Shown one piece after another: positions 17,330 to 26,400 of a DNA stretch of 64,000 nt. Origin of the DNA: Clostridiales bacterium (GTDB taxonomy: Bacteria; Bacillota; Clostridia; Saccharofermentanales; Saccharofermentanaceae). Made by a program: the position numbers and the translations under genes. The stretch spans positions 1 to 64,000 of the forward strand of contig JAFRRJ010000052.1 of the NCBI GenBank assembly GCA_017428155.1, given 5' to 3'. Each line of letters opens with the position of its first letter. The stretch's first letter is position 1. A model generated the notes under the pieces. The model was not told the origin of the DNA and made no database searches. It saw only the letters and a program-made list of their open reading frames with translations.

Positions 17330-18928
17330 TTACGACTCTCTGTTTGTTTTCCGGTATTTTGAGGGGGTACAGCCCATGATCTCAATAAACTTGCGGATAA
17401 AGTAGTCGCTGTCCTTATATCCGACGTCTTCGGCTATACGGTTGATCTTCTTGTCTGTATTGATGATCTGCTTTGCAGCTTCCTTGATCCTGTAATTTGT
17501 CAGGTAATTCTTGAAAGAGGTCCCGTACTTTTTGCTGAAGACCTGTCCGAGATACGAGCTGTTGATGTGATATTTATCACCGAGATATTTAAGACTTATG
17601 TTGTCTGCATAGTTTTCCCTGATCTCCGCTTCGACCACGGCAAGAATACCGTGCGAGATGCTTTTTCGAAGTTCGGAAAGATAAGCTGCATATTCAAGCG
17701 CGAATTTCTTTAAGTGCTGATGGCTGCCCCGTAAAAATGCATCATCAGATGTCTGGGCGGAAATATACTGGATGATCTCCTCCTGGTTAACGGAGTCGTC
17801 AAGTTCGCTTGCAAGATGAATGAGCTGAAACAGCAGATAGTTGATGTTAAGGTCAAATGCCCTGTTGTTGCCTTCCCTGTCTTTCAGCTCATCGAAAAGC
17901 TTCTCTATTCCTTTCTCTATCAGCTGCGGATCATTCTTTACGATAGAACTGATGATCTCATCGATCGTGTTCTTGCAAAGGACGATATTGCTGTGCGAGG
18001 TCTGTGTCTCTTCATAGAAATAGAGTTTTTTCCTGTTATGGAATCCTGCGATACTCTTGAGTCTCCTGCAGGAATTAAACGACTTTGAAAGGGATGATAT
18101 GTCCGGAACAAGTTTGCCGCAGAACATTCTTATAGGTTTTATAATAAGCACTTCAAGTTTTCTTATAAATGCATTGAGGAATTCCTCCTCTGTCATGTCA
18201 CGCATGGCAGCCATATTCTCACTGTAGATAAATCCTACGCTGTTGCTGTCTTCTTCTACCGTGATATCAAGTGTAAAGTGATCAGCATATTCCTTTAGGA
18301 TCTCCCTGCACGAATTGAAGATGGATCTTTGAATAGCACTGGAATCGTAGTCCTCTGAATCCCCTTCGATCAGTTCCGCTTCACTTCTGACCGGCTCGAT
18401 ATAGATAAACCTGAGGTTGCCGGACAGCTGAAGCTGTCTGTTCGCGAACTCGATATCCTCATTGTTGAACTTGCCTCTTATAAGGTGTCTTATGACTCTT
18501 GCCAGATATGCATCCTCCATCTTCTCCCTGTCTTTTCTGAGAGTTATGGACTCGCGGTTGAGATTTGACACTTTGCGGAGTACGGATATCAGTTCCTCTT
18601 CTATGACCGGCTTAAGGATATAGTCAAGGCAGCCGTTTCTTATCGCTCTCTGAGTATAGGCAAAATCATCGTAACCCGTGAGCAGAACAAATTCAGCATC
18701 TGATATCTTCTCTTTCTTAACTGTCTCAAGAAGTTCAAGACCGGTCATCTCCGGCATCTTGATATCAGAGATTATGAGGTCAACTCTGTTCTCCCTTAAA
18801 TACTTCAATGCTTCCTTGCCGTTATGGCAGACTGCGGCGATCTCGAATCCGCCGCTCTCCCAGTCGATAATGACCTGAAGGCCCTGTAGGATATAAGGTT
18901 CGTCGTCAACAAGCATTACTTTAAGCAT
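17330..18928 (-). CDS. AraC-type response regulator (YesN-like)
   Basis: This 532-residue regulator has an N-terminal receiver domain (phosphoacceptor D55 in SDIKMPEMTG, with the acidic pair in LVDDE), a long middle region (about 130-420) and a C-terminal AraC helix-turn-helix (last 100 residues, with NISLKYLGDKYHINSSYLGQVFSKKYG). I place the start at the ATG at 18928 behind GAGGTGG; upstream frame is open but lies inside the kinase gene. Its start is 8 nt past the kinase stop. It probably activates the neighbouring ABC operon and perhaps the esterase-GH43 gene. Confidence 0.9.
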   Translation of the reverse strand: MLKVMLVDDEPYILQGLQVIIDWESGGFEIAAVCHNGKEALKYLRENRVDLIISDIKMPEMTGLELLETVKKEKISDAEFVLLTGYDDFAYTQRAIRNGCLDYILKPVIEEELISVLRKVSNLNRESITLRKDREKMEDAYLARVIRHLIRGKFNNEDIEFANRQLQLSGNLRFIYIEPVRSEAELIEGDSEDYDSSAIQRSIFNSCREILKEYADHFTLDITVEEDSNSVGFIYSENMAAMRDMTEEEFLNAFIRKLEVLIIKPIRMFCGKLVPDISSLSKSFNSCRRLKSIAGFHNRKKLYFYEETQTSHSNIVLCKNTIDEIISSIVKNDPQLIEKGIEKLFDELKDREGNNRAFDLNINYLLFQLIHLASELDDSVNQEEIIQYISAQTSDDAFLRGSHQHLKKFALEYAAYLSELRKSISHGILAVVEAEIRENYADNISLKYLGDKYHINSSYLGQVFSKKYGTSFKNYLTNYRIKEAAKQIINTDKKINRIAEDVGYKDSDYFIRKFIEIMGCTPSKYRKTNRES

Positions 18929-18936
18929 ATTCCACC

Positions 18937-20703
18937 TCAATCTGCTGTAGTGATCATATCTGCAGGTATCCTTATGATGACACTCATTCCGATACCCTTT
19001 TCGCTGTCTATGGTAAACTTTGCCTTGTCCCTGAACATCATCTTTATACGTAGACATGCATTCAGGATGCCGACATGTTTTGCCTTTTTGATTGTATCAA
19101 TGGTAACATTGTTCATTCTCTGCTGGAGAAGATCCGCCTCAGCTTCAGCCATTCCGTCACCGGTATCCTCGACCTCGATCACGAGTTCGTCCCCGTCCTT
19201 ATATGCCCTTACAAATATCCAGCCCTGTGTCGACTTGGATTCGATTCCGTGGACGCAGGCGTTCTCAACAAAAGTAACCAGCGTAAGCTTCGGGATAAGG
19301 AACTTCTTGCAGTCATCACTGATCTCGATGTTAAAGGATATCCTGTCACCGAATCTGTAGCTTTGCAGCTGAAGATAAGCCTCGATAAACTCCTCTTCCT
19401 CTTCTATCGTAACCGCATCCTCATGCCACTCAACATTCTGTCTTTCCATGACAGCAAGTCTTTGTACCATCTCCGCCGTCTCCGTCTCGCCCTTAAGGAT
19501 GCTGTGCATTCTTATGCTCTCTAACGCATTGAACAGGAAGTGAGGATTGATCTGGCTCTGGAGTGCCAGAAGTTCCGCGTTCTTACGCGCGAGATCAGAC
19601 TCCTGCTCGCGGAGCTTGTCTTTATAGATCGTCCGGGTAAGTTCCTCGTTGATCTCGACGATCCTGTTGTAGTTATGCATGAGGGACGAGATCTCATCGG
19701 ATCCCTTAATCTCTTTTATCGGCTGAAGGATATCATTCCCTCCTTCACCGAACGCTTTTCCGAGAATACTGATTCTGTCGGTGATCGATCTTTCCAGAAG
19801 CTTCATGATGAGGATCGGGATAACGAGTGTGACGATAAACAGGAGCAGTGTTACGAGCATGTTATTCTTCATTACGTCGGTAATGGTCAAGCCTTCAGTA
19901 ATGGCGTAGATCGTGAATGTGGCGCCGTACATCAGGACTTTCCTCTCAGTAACATACGGCTCATTTGCAACCTTTTCCATGAGCTTCTGATAATCATTGG
20001 TACTGTCCTGGCTCGGATAGATCAGATAGTCATCACAACAGATAAACATCGTGCAGTTGACCGGGATATCGGCAAGCTCTCCGGTGATCCTCCAGCTCCT
20101 GTGCTCGATCGTTACGATCTTCTCGATAGGAGATTTGGTGTTGGTCATCCTTCTGACGTAGACAAAACGCTTCTGGTCAAAAGTCCTTAAGACAGGATCG
20201 TAATCGTAATACGCATAAACACCCTGATTCTCACCGCTTGCTATGAACTTCTGATACCAGATCTCATTCTCGGCATCCGACAGATGGTGGAAATAGTTGC
20301 CGTTGATGATGGACTTGTTGTCGCAGTAGATAATGATCCTGTCGCGGTTATAGTCGGTCAGTGTCGAGAAGAAAGAATTGGAGATCGTGTTTACGTAATT
20401 CTTATAGTAGTTGGACGGCTTATCATACAGCGTATTCATGAAAGTGTTGAGGTTCTTGTTAAGGTCGATCGACGACGCAACCGCCGTATCGTACGCAAGG
20501 AGGTTCTCGATGTAGTTCGAATATGCATCGATAGCTGTCTCTCTATAGTAGGACTGGTTCTTAAGTTCAGTCTGGTATATGGATCTTATAAGAAAGAAAT
20601 CAGTCGTGAGAATAGGAAGGATCACGCCGAAGACGTACATCAAAAGGAATTTCTTATTAAGTTTTAATCTGCCGAAAAAGCTTCCCCTGACGCGATCAAA
20701 CAT
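18937..20703 (-). CDS. Sensor histidine kinase (YesM-like)
   Basis: A 588-residue sensor: membrane helix (about 19-40), a large extracytoplasmic domain (about 41-278, Tyr/Asn-rich, of the dCache kind), a second helix (about 280-302), HAMP, then a His_kinase domain with QSQINPHFLFNALE (histidine near 395) and a HATPase domain (VENACVHGIE and EDTGDGMAE). This is the YesM family that pairs with AraC-type regulators and senses carbohydrates or binding proteins. It is co-transcribed with the regulator gene. Confidence 0.92.
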   Translation of the reverse strand: MFDRVRGSFFGRLKLNKKFLLMYVFGVILPILTTDFFLIRSIYQTELKNQSYYRETAIDAYSNYIENLLAYDTAVASSIDLNKNLNTFMNTLYDKPSNYYKNYVNTISNSFFSTLTDYNRDRIIIYCDNKSIINGNYFHHLSDAENEIWYQKFIASGENQGVYAYYDYDPVLRTFDQKRFVYVRRMTNTKSPIEKIVTIEHRSWRITGELADIPVNCTMFICCDDYLIYPSQDSTNDYQKLMEKVANEPYVTERKVLMYGATFTIYAITEGLTITDVMKNNMLVTLLLFIVTLVIPILIMKLLERSITDRISILGKAFGEGGNDILQPIKEIKGSDEISSLMHNYNRIVEINEELTRTIYKDKLREQESDLARKNAELLALQSQINPHFLFNALESIRMHSILKGETETAEMVQRLAVMERQNVEWHEDAVTIEEEEEFIEAYLQLQSYRFGDRISFNIEISDDCKKFLIPKLTLVTFVENACVHGIESKSTQGWIFVRAYKDGDELVIEVEDTGDGMAEAEADLLQQRMNNVTIDTIKKAKHVGILNACLRIKMMFRDKAKFTIDSEKGIGMSVIIRIPADMITTAD

Positions 20704-20766
20704 ATTCCTCCGGCCTCATGATGAGTTCTGTTCATCGAAAAAAGATACCTTGCATTTGCAATACAT

Positions 20767-20794
20767 ATTATAGAAAATCGCATGTCCTTTGCAA
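20767..20794 (-). promoter_or_regulatory. Promoter of the YesM/YesN-like two-component operon
   Basis: Minus strand TTGCAA (20789-20794), 16-bp spacer, TATAAT (20767-20772), about 65 bp before the kinase start. The kinase ribosome site is GGAGGA. Confidence 0.65.
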
Positions 20795-20848
20795 ACGTGC
20801 CCGGCTCAATCTGTTGAATTAGTCGGGTTTTATCTGTAATTTATCCCG

Positions 20849-20877
20849 TTGAATTAAATGCTTCGATTATCTAACAT
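20849..20877 (+). promoter_or_regulatory. Possible promoter of the esterase-GH43 gene
   Basis: TTGAAT (20849-20854), 17-bp spacer, TAACAT (20872-20877), 37 bp before the ATG. A 9-bp direct repeat GTTGAATTA occurs at 20813-20821 and 20848-20856 (35 bp apart), the second overlapping the -35. It is a possible regulator site but unlike the repeats at the transporter promoter. Confidence 0.4.
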
Positions 20878-20913
20878 TTATTGTAAATATATTATTTTTT
20901 TGAGGTGTCCCCT

Positions 20914-23886
20914 ATGTTAAAGATCGTAAGGACCGAGAACGGGCTTGTGAGAGGCTTGCCGGGCAATAATACACGCATCACGGCTTTCAAAGGCATTCCG
21001 TTCGCCCAGCCCCCGGTAGGTGAAAACCGCTGGAGAGCTCCCCTTCCCTGCACCGACTGGGAAGGTATCTACGATGCTTACAGGTTCGCGCCTATCTCCG
21101 TACAGGATCAGCCCGGTGTCGGAACAGACATATACTGCCGCGAATGGCATGTTGATCCGGATATCGAGATCAGCGAGGACTGCCTCTACCTGAATGTATG
21201 GACAAATGCCAAGAGTGCGGATGAGAAACTCCCTGTTCTCGTATGGTTTTTCGGCGGCGGCTTCCAGTGGGGCTATACCGCGGAAATGGAATTCAACGGT
21301 GAAAACCTTGCAAAAAGGGGCATCGTTGTAGTTACAGTCAATTACAGGCTGGGTGCTATAGGTTTCCTTTCACACCCTGACCTGTTTGAGGAATCTCCCG
21401 AGGCTCCCGCCAACTTCGGCCTGCTGGATCAACAGGCCGGACTTAAGTGGGTAAGAAGGAACATCGCCGCATTCGGCGGTGATCCCGATAACATCACTAT
21501 TGCCGGTCAGTCAGCAGGCGGCGGGAGCGTTCTCAATCACCTTACGGCAAAGTCCAGCATCGGGCTTTACAGCAAGGCGGTTATCTTATCGGGAATCATC
21601 TCCTTTCCTTACATAAAAGATTTTGTCATGACTCCGAGAACGAGGGAAGACGCATGCTCCTACGGCGTGAAATTTTTCGCAAAGCTCGGCGTAAAGACAG
21701 TTGAGGAAGCAAGAAAGCTCGATGCTTCGTATATCCGTGAGGTCTACGCGAAGTTCAGAGAAGAGGAAAACTTCTTCTTCACACCCATGATCGACAATGT
21801 CTTCATGGATGACGAGCCCTATAAGCTCTTCCTTCAGGGAAAGCATGCTCATGTTCCCATGATGTCAGGCAACACCTTCGATGAGTTCCCGAGCTTTATC
21901 CCTGCTGATTCACAGGAAGACTTCGAAGCCAAGGCAAGGGCCATCTTCAAAGATAAGACGGACGAATTCCTCTCTTTCCCCGAAGCTAATAAACATAACG
22001 GCAATCTCTATGCACCTGTCCGTGCGATCGAATGTGCTGTCAAAGCGGCTTTCACGCGCAATGACAAGCCCGGCTACTACTACAGCTTCGAGCCCGATAT
22101 CCCCGGATGGGACGACCCGGGCACATTCCACTCAGTAGACCTCTGGTTCTTCTTCGATAATCTCGACAAGTGCTGGAGACCCATGACGGGCAGGCACTTC
22201 GATATCGCAAGACAGATGAGCACTTACTTCGTTAACTTCATCAAGAAGGGCGATCCTAACGGTGACGATGCCGACGGAACACCATTGCCTGTCTGGAAGC
22301 CTTTTACACCCAACTCGAAGAACGAGATGCACTTCACTTCCGAAGGCGCGAAAACATCCGTCCAGGAGGATTCCTCCGAGTCAGATTTCCTGTCTTTCAT
22401 GACAAAGCACATCGAAGAAACTACAGTTGGATCAGACGTTATAAAAGAAGATTCTTCCGGACCCAAGGTCTCGCTTTATGAGGTTCCCGCAAAGCAGGCA
22501 TTCAACCCCTACCTCCCCAACTGGGAATTCATCCCTGACGGAGAGCCCTACGTATTCAATAACAGGGTATATATCTACGGTTCACACGATTTCTTCGGCG
22601 GCGAGTATTTCTGCCCGGGCGATTATATGTCATGGTCTGCTCCGGTAAATGATCTCGGCGACTGGACATGTGACGGCGTTATCTTTAAGAGAACTGACGA
22701 TCCTGCCAACGGCAATAACAGAGGCTGCCTTTATGCGCCTGACATTACAGTCGGACCTGACGGCAGATACTATCTGTACTATGCGCTCGACAATGACTGC
22801 GTTGTTTCGGTCGCTGTATCTGACACACCTTCCGGCAGGTTCAAATTCATAGGCAATGTCCATTATGAGGACGGAACTCTTCTCGGCAGAAGAGCAGGCG
22901 AAGAGCAGCAGTTCGATCCCGGTGTCATTACTATAGGTGATACGACATATCTTTATACCGGCTTCTGCGGACAGACTGACGCTTCACGTCACGGATGCAT
23001 GGTTACGGTTCTTGATAAGGATATGCTGACGGTCAGAAGAGCTCCGGAATTCGTTATACCTTCCACACAGTACAGCAAGGGCACGGAATATGAAGGCCAC
23101 GCTTTCTTCGAAGCTCCTTCCATCAGGGAAAGGAACGGCATCTTCTACCTCATCTACTCTTCACAGGTAATGCACGAGCTCTGCTACGCTTATTCTTCAG
23201 ATCCTCTTGGGCCTTTCAAGTACGGCGGTGTCATAGTAAGCAACTGCGATATCGGTATTGATACTTATAAACCGGCTGATAAGCCTGCTGCTTTTGGTGC
23301 CAACAACCACGGCAGCATCGTTGAGATCGGTGACGAGTGGTACATCTTCTATCACAGGCAGACCAACAACGACTGGTATTCACGTCAGGGCTGCGCTGAG
23401 AAGATCAGCTTTACCGAAGGCGGCATGATCCCTCAGGTCGAGATCACTTCCTGCGGCCTTAACGGCGGTCCTTTGAAGGACGATACGGAATATCCCGCAC
23501 ACATCGCATGCAACATTTTCGATAACAACAACAAAATGTATGTCGGCGAGATGCACTCGGCAAATATCACCATGGATATCAGCGAAGGCCCCGAGGGACG
23601 TTCACATATAAGGCAGATCTCAGACGGCACCACCGTTGGCTTTAAGTACTTTGACCTTAAAGGCATCAAAGGCTTAAAGATCACGACGAGGGGATACGGC
23701 AAAGGCGAGTTCGAGATAAGGACTTCCATTGACGGTGATATCTTAGGAAAGATAAGTGTGGATTTCTGCACGGCATGGACAGAAGGCACGGCAGAATTTA
23801 CCGTTCCTGACGGGGTATATCCGCTCTATCTTACATTTACGGGAGTTGGCAATCCTTCATTGCTCAGCTTTGAATTCTTACATTGA
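20914..23886 (+). CDS. Bifunctional carboxylesterase - GH43 glycosidase fusion
   Basis: One 990-residue protein joins three parts. Residues 1-505 are a type B carboxylesterase: oxyanion loop FFGGGF (112-117), nucleophile S200 in GQSAGG (family norm GESAGG), acid near D323, histidine H406. Residues about 525-860 are a family 43 glycosidase with expected base D542 (IPDGEP), pKa modulator D610 (YAPDI) and acid E733 (FFEAPSI). Residues about 862-990 resemble a CBM6-type beta-sandwich. There is no signal peptide, so it should act in the cytoplasm on imported, esterified arabino- or xylo-oligosaccharides. Start: ATG 8 nt after GAGG; a GTG at 20905 lies inside that site. It is divergent from the YesM/YesN genes. 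Confidence 0.88.
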   Translation: MLKIVRTENGLVRGLPGNNTRITAFKGIPFAQPPVGENRWRAPLPCTDWEGIYDAYRFAPISVQDQPGVGTDIYCREWHVDPDIEISEDCLYLNVWTNAKSADEKLPVLVWFFGGGFQWGYTAEMEFNGENLAKRGIVVVTVNYRLGAIGFLSHPDLFEESPEAPANFGLLDQQAGLKWVRRNIAAFGGDPDNITIAGQSAGGGSVLNHLTAKSSIGLYSKAVILSGIISFPYIKDFVMTPRTREDACSYGVKFFAKLGVKTVEEARKLDASYIREVYAKFREEENFFFTPMIDNVFMDDEPYKLFLQGKHAHVPMMSGNTFDEFPSFIPADSQEDFEAKARAIFKDKTDEFLSFPEANKHNGNLYAPVRAIECAVKAAFTRNDKPGYYYSFEPDIPGWDDPGTFHSVDLWFFFDNLDKCWRPMTGRHFDIARQMSTYFVNFIKKGDPNGDDADGTPLPVWKPFTPNSKNEMHFTSEGAKTSVQEDSSESDFLSFMTKHIEETTVGSDVIKEDSSGPKVSLYEVPAKQAFNPYLPNWEFIPDGEPYVFNNRVYIYGSHDFFGGEYFCPGDYMSWSAPVNDLGDWTCDGVIFKRTDDPANGNNRGCLYAPDITVGPDGRYYLYYALDNDCVVSVAVSDTPSGRFKFIGNVHYEDGTLLGRRAGEEQQFDPGVITIGDTTYLYTGFCGQTDASRHGCMVTVLDKDMLTVRRAPEFVIPSTQYSKGTEYEGHAFFEAPSIRERNGIFYLIYSSQVMHELCYAYSSDPLGPFKYGGVIVSNCDIGIDTYKPADKPAAFGANNHGSIVEIGDEWYIFYHRQTNNDWYSRQGCAEKISFTEGGMIPQVEITSCGLNGGPLKDDTEYPAHIACNIFDNNNKMYVGEMHSANITMDISEGPEGRSHIRQISDGTTVGFKYFDLKGIKGLKITTRGYGKGEFEIRTSIDGDILGKISVDFCTAWTEGTAEFTVPDGVYPLYLTFTGVGNPSLLSFEFLH

Positions 23887-23926
23887 TATGCAACGCTTTG
23901 AACGTTTTTACTTATCTATTGCCTGA

Positions 23927-23960
23927 AACTTGACAAGGCCGAGGGGGGCTTTGTCAAGTT
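23927..23960. terminator. Long hairpin between convergent genes
   Basis: Stem of 14 bp (AACTTGACAAGGCC with GGCTTTGTCAAGTT, one wobble), loop GAGGGG, placed between the ends of the esterase-GH43 gene and the converging kinase gene. Neither side has a U-run, so it may act as a bidirectional block or an mRNA 3'-end stabiliser rather than a classical terminator. Confidence 0.55.
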
Positions 23961-23976
23961 CTCGGGTGGTAGATCT

Positions 23977-25221
23977 CTAGATCTCAACAGTAATAACGAT
24001 CCCTTTATCCTTTGAAGCGGCATTGATCCTGCCGCCGTGGGATTCCGTGATGCCCTTGGCTATCGACAGACCGATTCCGTATCCGCCGGTCTCCGAATTT
24101 CTTGAGCTGTCGGCTCTGTAGAAACGGTCGAACATGTGCTTTATGACATCTGCCGGGACGGGTTCTTTTGTATCGTTATATACTTCGAAAACAGTTTTCG
24201 AGCCCTGCTTATGAAGAGAAGCCCTTATATTGCCGCCTTCAGGTGAATACTTTACGGCATTGTCCATAAGGATAGATACGAGCTCTTCAATAGCCCTCTG
24301 ATCGCCGTTATATGAGAGCCCGCCCGTAATCTCCGAAGTGATCGTCTTGCCTGATGATCTTGCAAGTCCCTTAAAGGATTCGACTTCTTCTGCTATACAG
24401 TCAGACAGCGGGAAATCGATCATTGCCATCTTCTGCTTTGAACCTTCCCCGGTCTTAGCAAGATAGATAAGCCTTCCTGTCAGGCCGGTAAGCCTCTCGG
24501 TCTGCTTTCTGATATCAGCGATCCATTCATTATCGGCATTCTCCATCTCGAGAACGTCACAGTCGGCATTGATAACGGCAAGAGGGGTCTTGAGTTCATG
24601 CCCGGCGTCGGTAATGAATCTTTTCTGCTTCTCATACGCTTCTGCCGCGGGCTTTACGACCGCTTTTGATGTTGCTGCTATGAGCGCGAAAACAATGAGA
24701 AGGCCGATGAGCGATATGAAGATGCTTATCCAGAGAAAGGATCTCGCGTTATTAAGGCTCCTTCCGCAGTCATAGAAAACGATAAGCATGGAATCTCCGA
24801 GATCCGCTATCCTGAATCTGTAATCGCCTTCAAAACCTTCCAGTTTCCCCTGTTTGAAGACCTTCTCTGCAAGTTCCCCTGCTTCAGAAACATCTACTGC
24901 AGCGATCATTCCGGTGTTTGTAGCAATCATTGAACCGTCATAAGATATCCTGATCGTGAAATATCTCGCCTCAAACTTCAGTTCCGGAGATCTCTTATCT
25001 CGCCTTCCGCCAAACGGATCAGTGAACGGGTCGTTGGACAATGGCGACAGCCTCTCAGGAAATGCGCCCCCGCCTTCAACGAGCATATCAATGATGTTGT
25101 CAGCTTCCCGTGTGACATTCCTGAAGTTGAATATATTAATCAATCCGATAAGGACAGCCAGCACGGCCGTGACTGAGAGCATCGAGATGATGATGAACTT
25201 TCTTCTGAGCCGGCTTATCAT
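23977..25221 (-). CDS. Two-component sensor histidine kinase (OmpR-partner type)
   Basis: A 414-residue kinase: membrane helix 10-32, an extracytoplasmic sensor domain of about 130 residues, second helix about 162-184, then DHp domain with H208 in DAGHELKTPL and a HATPase domain (MDNAVKYSPEGG; GGYGIGLSIAKGI). The linker after the second helix is too short for a clear HAMP domain. The start overlaps the response regulator stop by 4 nt. The signal is unknown. Confidence 0.92.
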   Translation of the reverse strand: MISRLRRKFIIISMLSVTAVLAVLIGLINIFNFRNVTREADNIIDMLVEGGGAFPERLSPLSNDPFTDPFGGRRDKRSPELKFEARYFTIRISYDGSMIATNTGMIAAVDVSEAGELAEKVFKQGKLEGFEGDYRFRIADLGDSMLIVFYDCGRSLNNARSFLWISIFISLIGLLIVFALIAATSKAVVKPAAEAYEKQKRFITDAGHELKTPLAVINADCDVLEMENADNEWIADIRKQTERLTGLTGRLIYLAKTGEGSKQKMAMIDFPLSDCIAEEVESFKGLARSSGKTITSEITGGLSYNGDQRAIEELVSILMDNAVKYSPEGGNIRASLHKQGSKTVFEVYNDTKEPVPADVIKHMFDRFYRADSSRNSETGGYGIGLSIAKGITESHGGRINAASKDKGIVITVEI

Positions 25222-25892
25222 TTGATCTCCTCCAGGGTATATCCGGCATTGCGCACAGCCTTGATCTGAACGTCAGATTCCAAGGCAGCAAGCTTTTTCC
25301 TCAGATACGATATATATGTCCACGCAGTGCTTATATCGGCCTCCGAATCAAGACCCCAGATCTTATCCATGAACTTCTCGGTTGATATAAGTATCCCCGG
25401 GTTCATCATAAGCATCTCCATCATCTGGAATTCCTTGCCTGCAAGTCTGTACTTGCCTTTAGGAGATGAAAGCTCAAAGCTTCCCCTGTCAAGAGAGAGG
25501 TTGCCGAACCTCAGCACATTATCGGCAGATGATGAAGACTGTCTTGTAAGGACCCTGATCCTTGCAAGGAGTTCTTTGGTGGCGAAAGGTTTGGTCAGAT
25601 AATCGTTGGCACCGGAATCAAGTCCTTCGACTTTATCGTCTGTCTCGGATCTTGCAGTAAGCATGATCACCGGTACTTTATTGCCTTTGGTCCTGATCTC
25701 CTTAAGAGCGGAGATACCGTCCTGCTTTGGCATCATGATATCCATGATCACCAGATCGTATTCTGTGGCCATGGCGTAAAGCACTGCCTCTTCACCGTCG
25801 AAAACACAGTCAACGGAATAATTGTTCCCGGTCAGAATAGCCTTTAAGGCTTTGGATAATGACTTCTCGTCTTCTGCAAGGAGGATCCTCAT
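25218..25892 (-). CDS. OmpR/PhoB-type response regulator
   Basis: A 224-residue regulator with a receiver domain (D51 in IMDIMMPKQDG, K in TKPFATKE) and a winged-helix DNA-binding domain (AGKEFQMMEMLMMNPGILIS; WTYISYLRKKLAALESD). It is the partner of the kinase it overlaps. The upstream region (25893-26400) is AT-rich and holds no good consensus promoter. Confidence 0.93.
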   Translation of the reverse strand: MRILLAEDEKSLSKALKAILTGNNYSVDCVFDGEEAVLYAMATEYDLVIMDIMMPKQDGISALKEIRTKGNKVPVIMLTARSETDDKVEGLDSGANDYLTKPFATKELLARIRVLTRQSSSSADNVLRFGNLSLDRGSFELSSPKGKYRLAGKEFQMMEMLMMNPGILISTEKFMDKIWGLDSEADISTAWTYISYLRKKLAALESDVQIKAVRNAGYTLEEIK

Positions 25893-26052
25893 GCCGTATT
25901 CCTTTCCTATCCAGCTTTCCCCTAAATATTATCACTGTTTGATGTGTTAATGACGGGTTCATAAATCGGCCGAAATTTTAAGTAAGTTTTAACTCTGTGA
26001 ACTAAGATTAATCTGTCAAACTTAAATGTAGTTTAAAATCTGAGGGGCATTC

Positions 26053-26160
26053 ATGGAAATCAGTGCAAAAAACCATACTAAAATTCAGTGGAAAATTAAC
26101 GCAATCAGGGGCAAATATTATATTCATTGGAAAATTGTCCTGCTTTTGCACAATCTTTAG
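26053..26160 (+). CDS. Possible small basic protein, 35 aa
   Basis: ATG at 26053 follows GAGGGG with a 5-nt gap and opens 35 codons to TAG at 26158. The product is basic with a hydrophobic end (WKIVLLLHNL) and matches nothing I know. It could be chance; AT-rich spacers often contain frames this short. The decent ribosome site is the only support. Confidence 0.2.
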   Translation: MEISAKNHTKIQWKINAIRGKYYIHWKIVLLLHNL

Positions 26161-26368
26161 ATTTTTTGTATAGAATTAACCGCCGGTATGGTTTATGATA
26201 TCTGCCGTAAACGCAGTTCTTTTCGTTAATATAACGGTAAAAAGCTTAATATTCTTTTTAAATTACGTTTAAACATCATTAAACTAAGGTTGTTGAAATA
26301 TCGGAACTAATAAACTATACTTCAAATATCAACAAAGACATTTTTCTATTCCTATTATCCCCATATTT

Positions 26369-26394
26369 GCGGCCACCCTTCCCGGGGTGGTCGC
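26369..26394 (-). terminator. Hairpin after the histidine phosphatase gene
   Basis: Ten-bp stem (GCGACCACCC with GGGTGGCCGC, one wobble) and a 6-nt loop, 6 nt past the stop codon. It is followed by AAATAT rather than a U-run, so the termination role is likely but not certain. Confidence 0.55.
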
Positions 26395-26400
26395 TCTAAT

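Larger units (their letters stand above)
25893..26400. other. 508-bp AT-rich intergenic region
   Basis: No substantial gene is visible. It contains a possible 35-codon reading frame (26053-26160), a 9-bp inverted repeat whose arms are far apart (26070-26078 AAACCATAC and 26186-26194 GTATGGTTT), two similar lines with GGAAAATT (26090-26097 and 26128-26135), and a GC-rich hairpin near the right end. It should carry the promoter for the regulator at 25892. A small RNA is possible but unproven. Confidence 0.4.

Noticed and set aside
19540-20190. 216-codon plus-strand frame inside the YesM-like kinase gene
   Set aside because: Antisense to conserved kinase sequence; no start signal.
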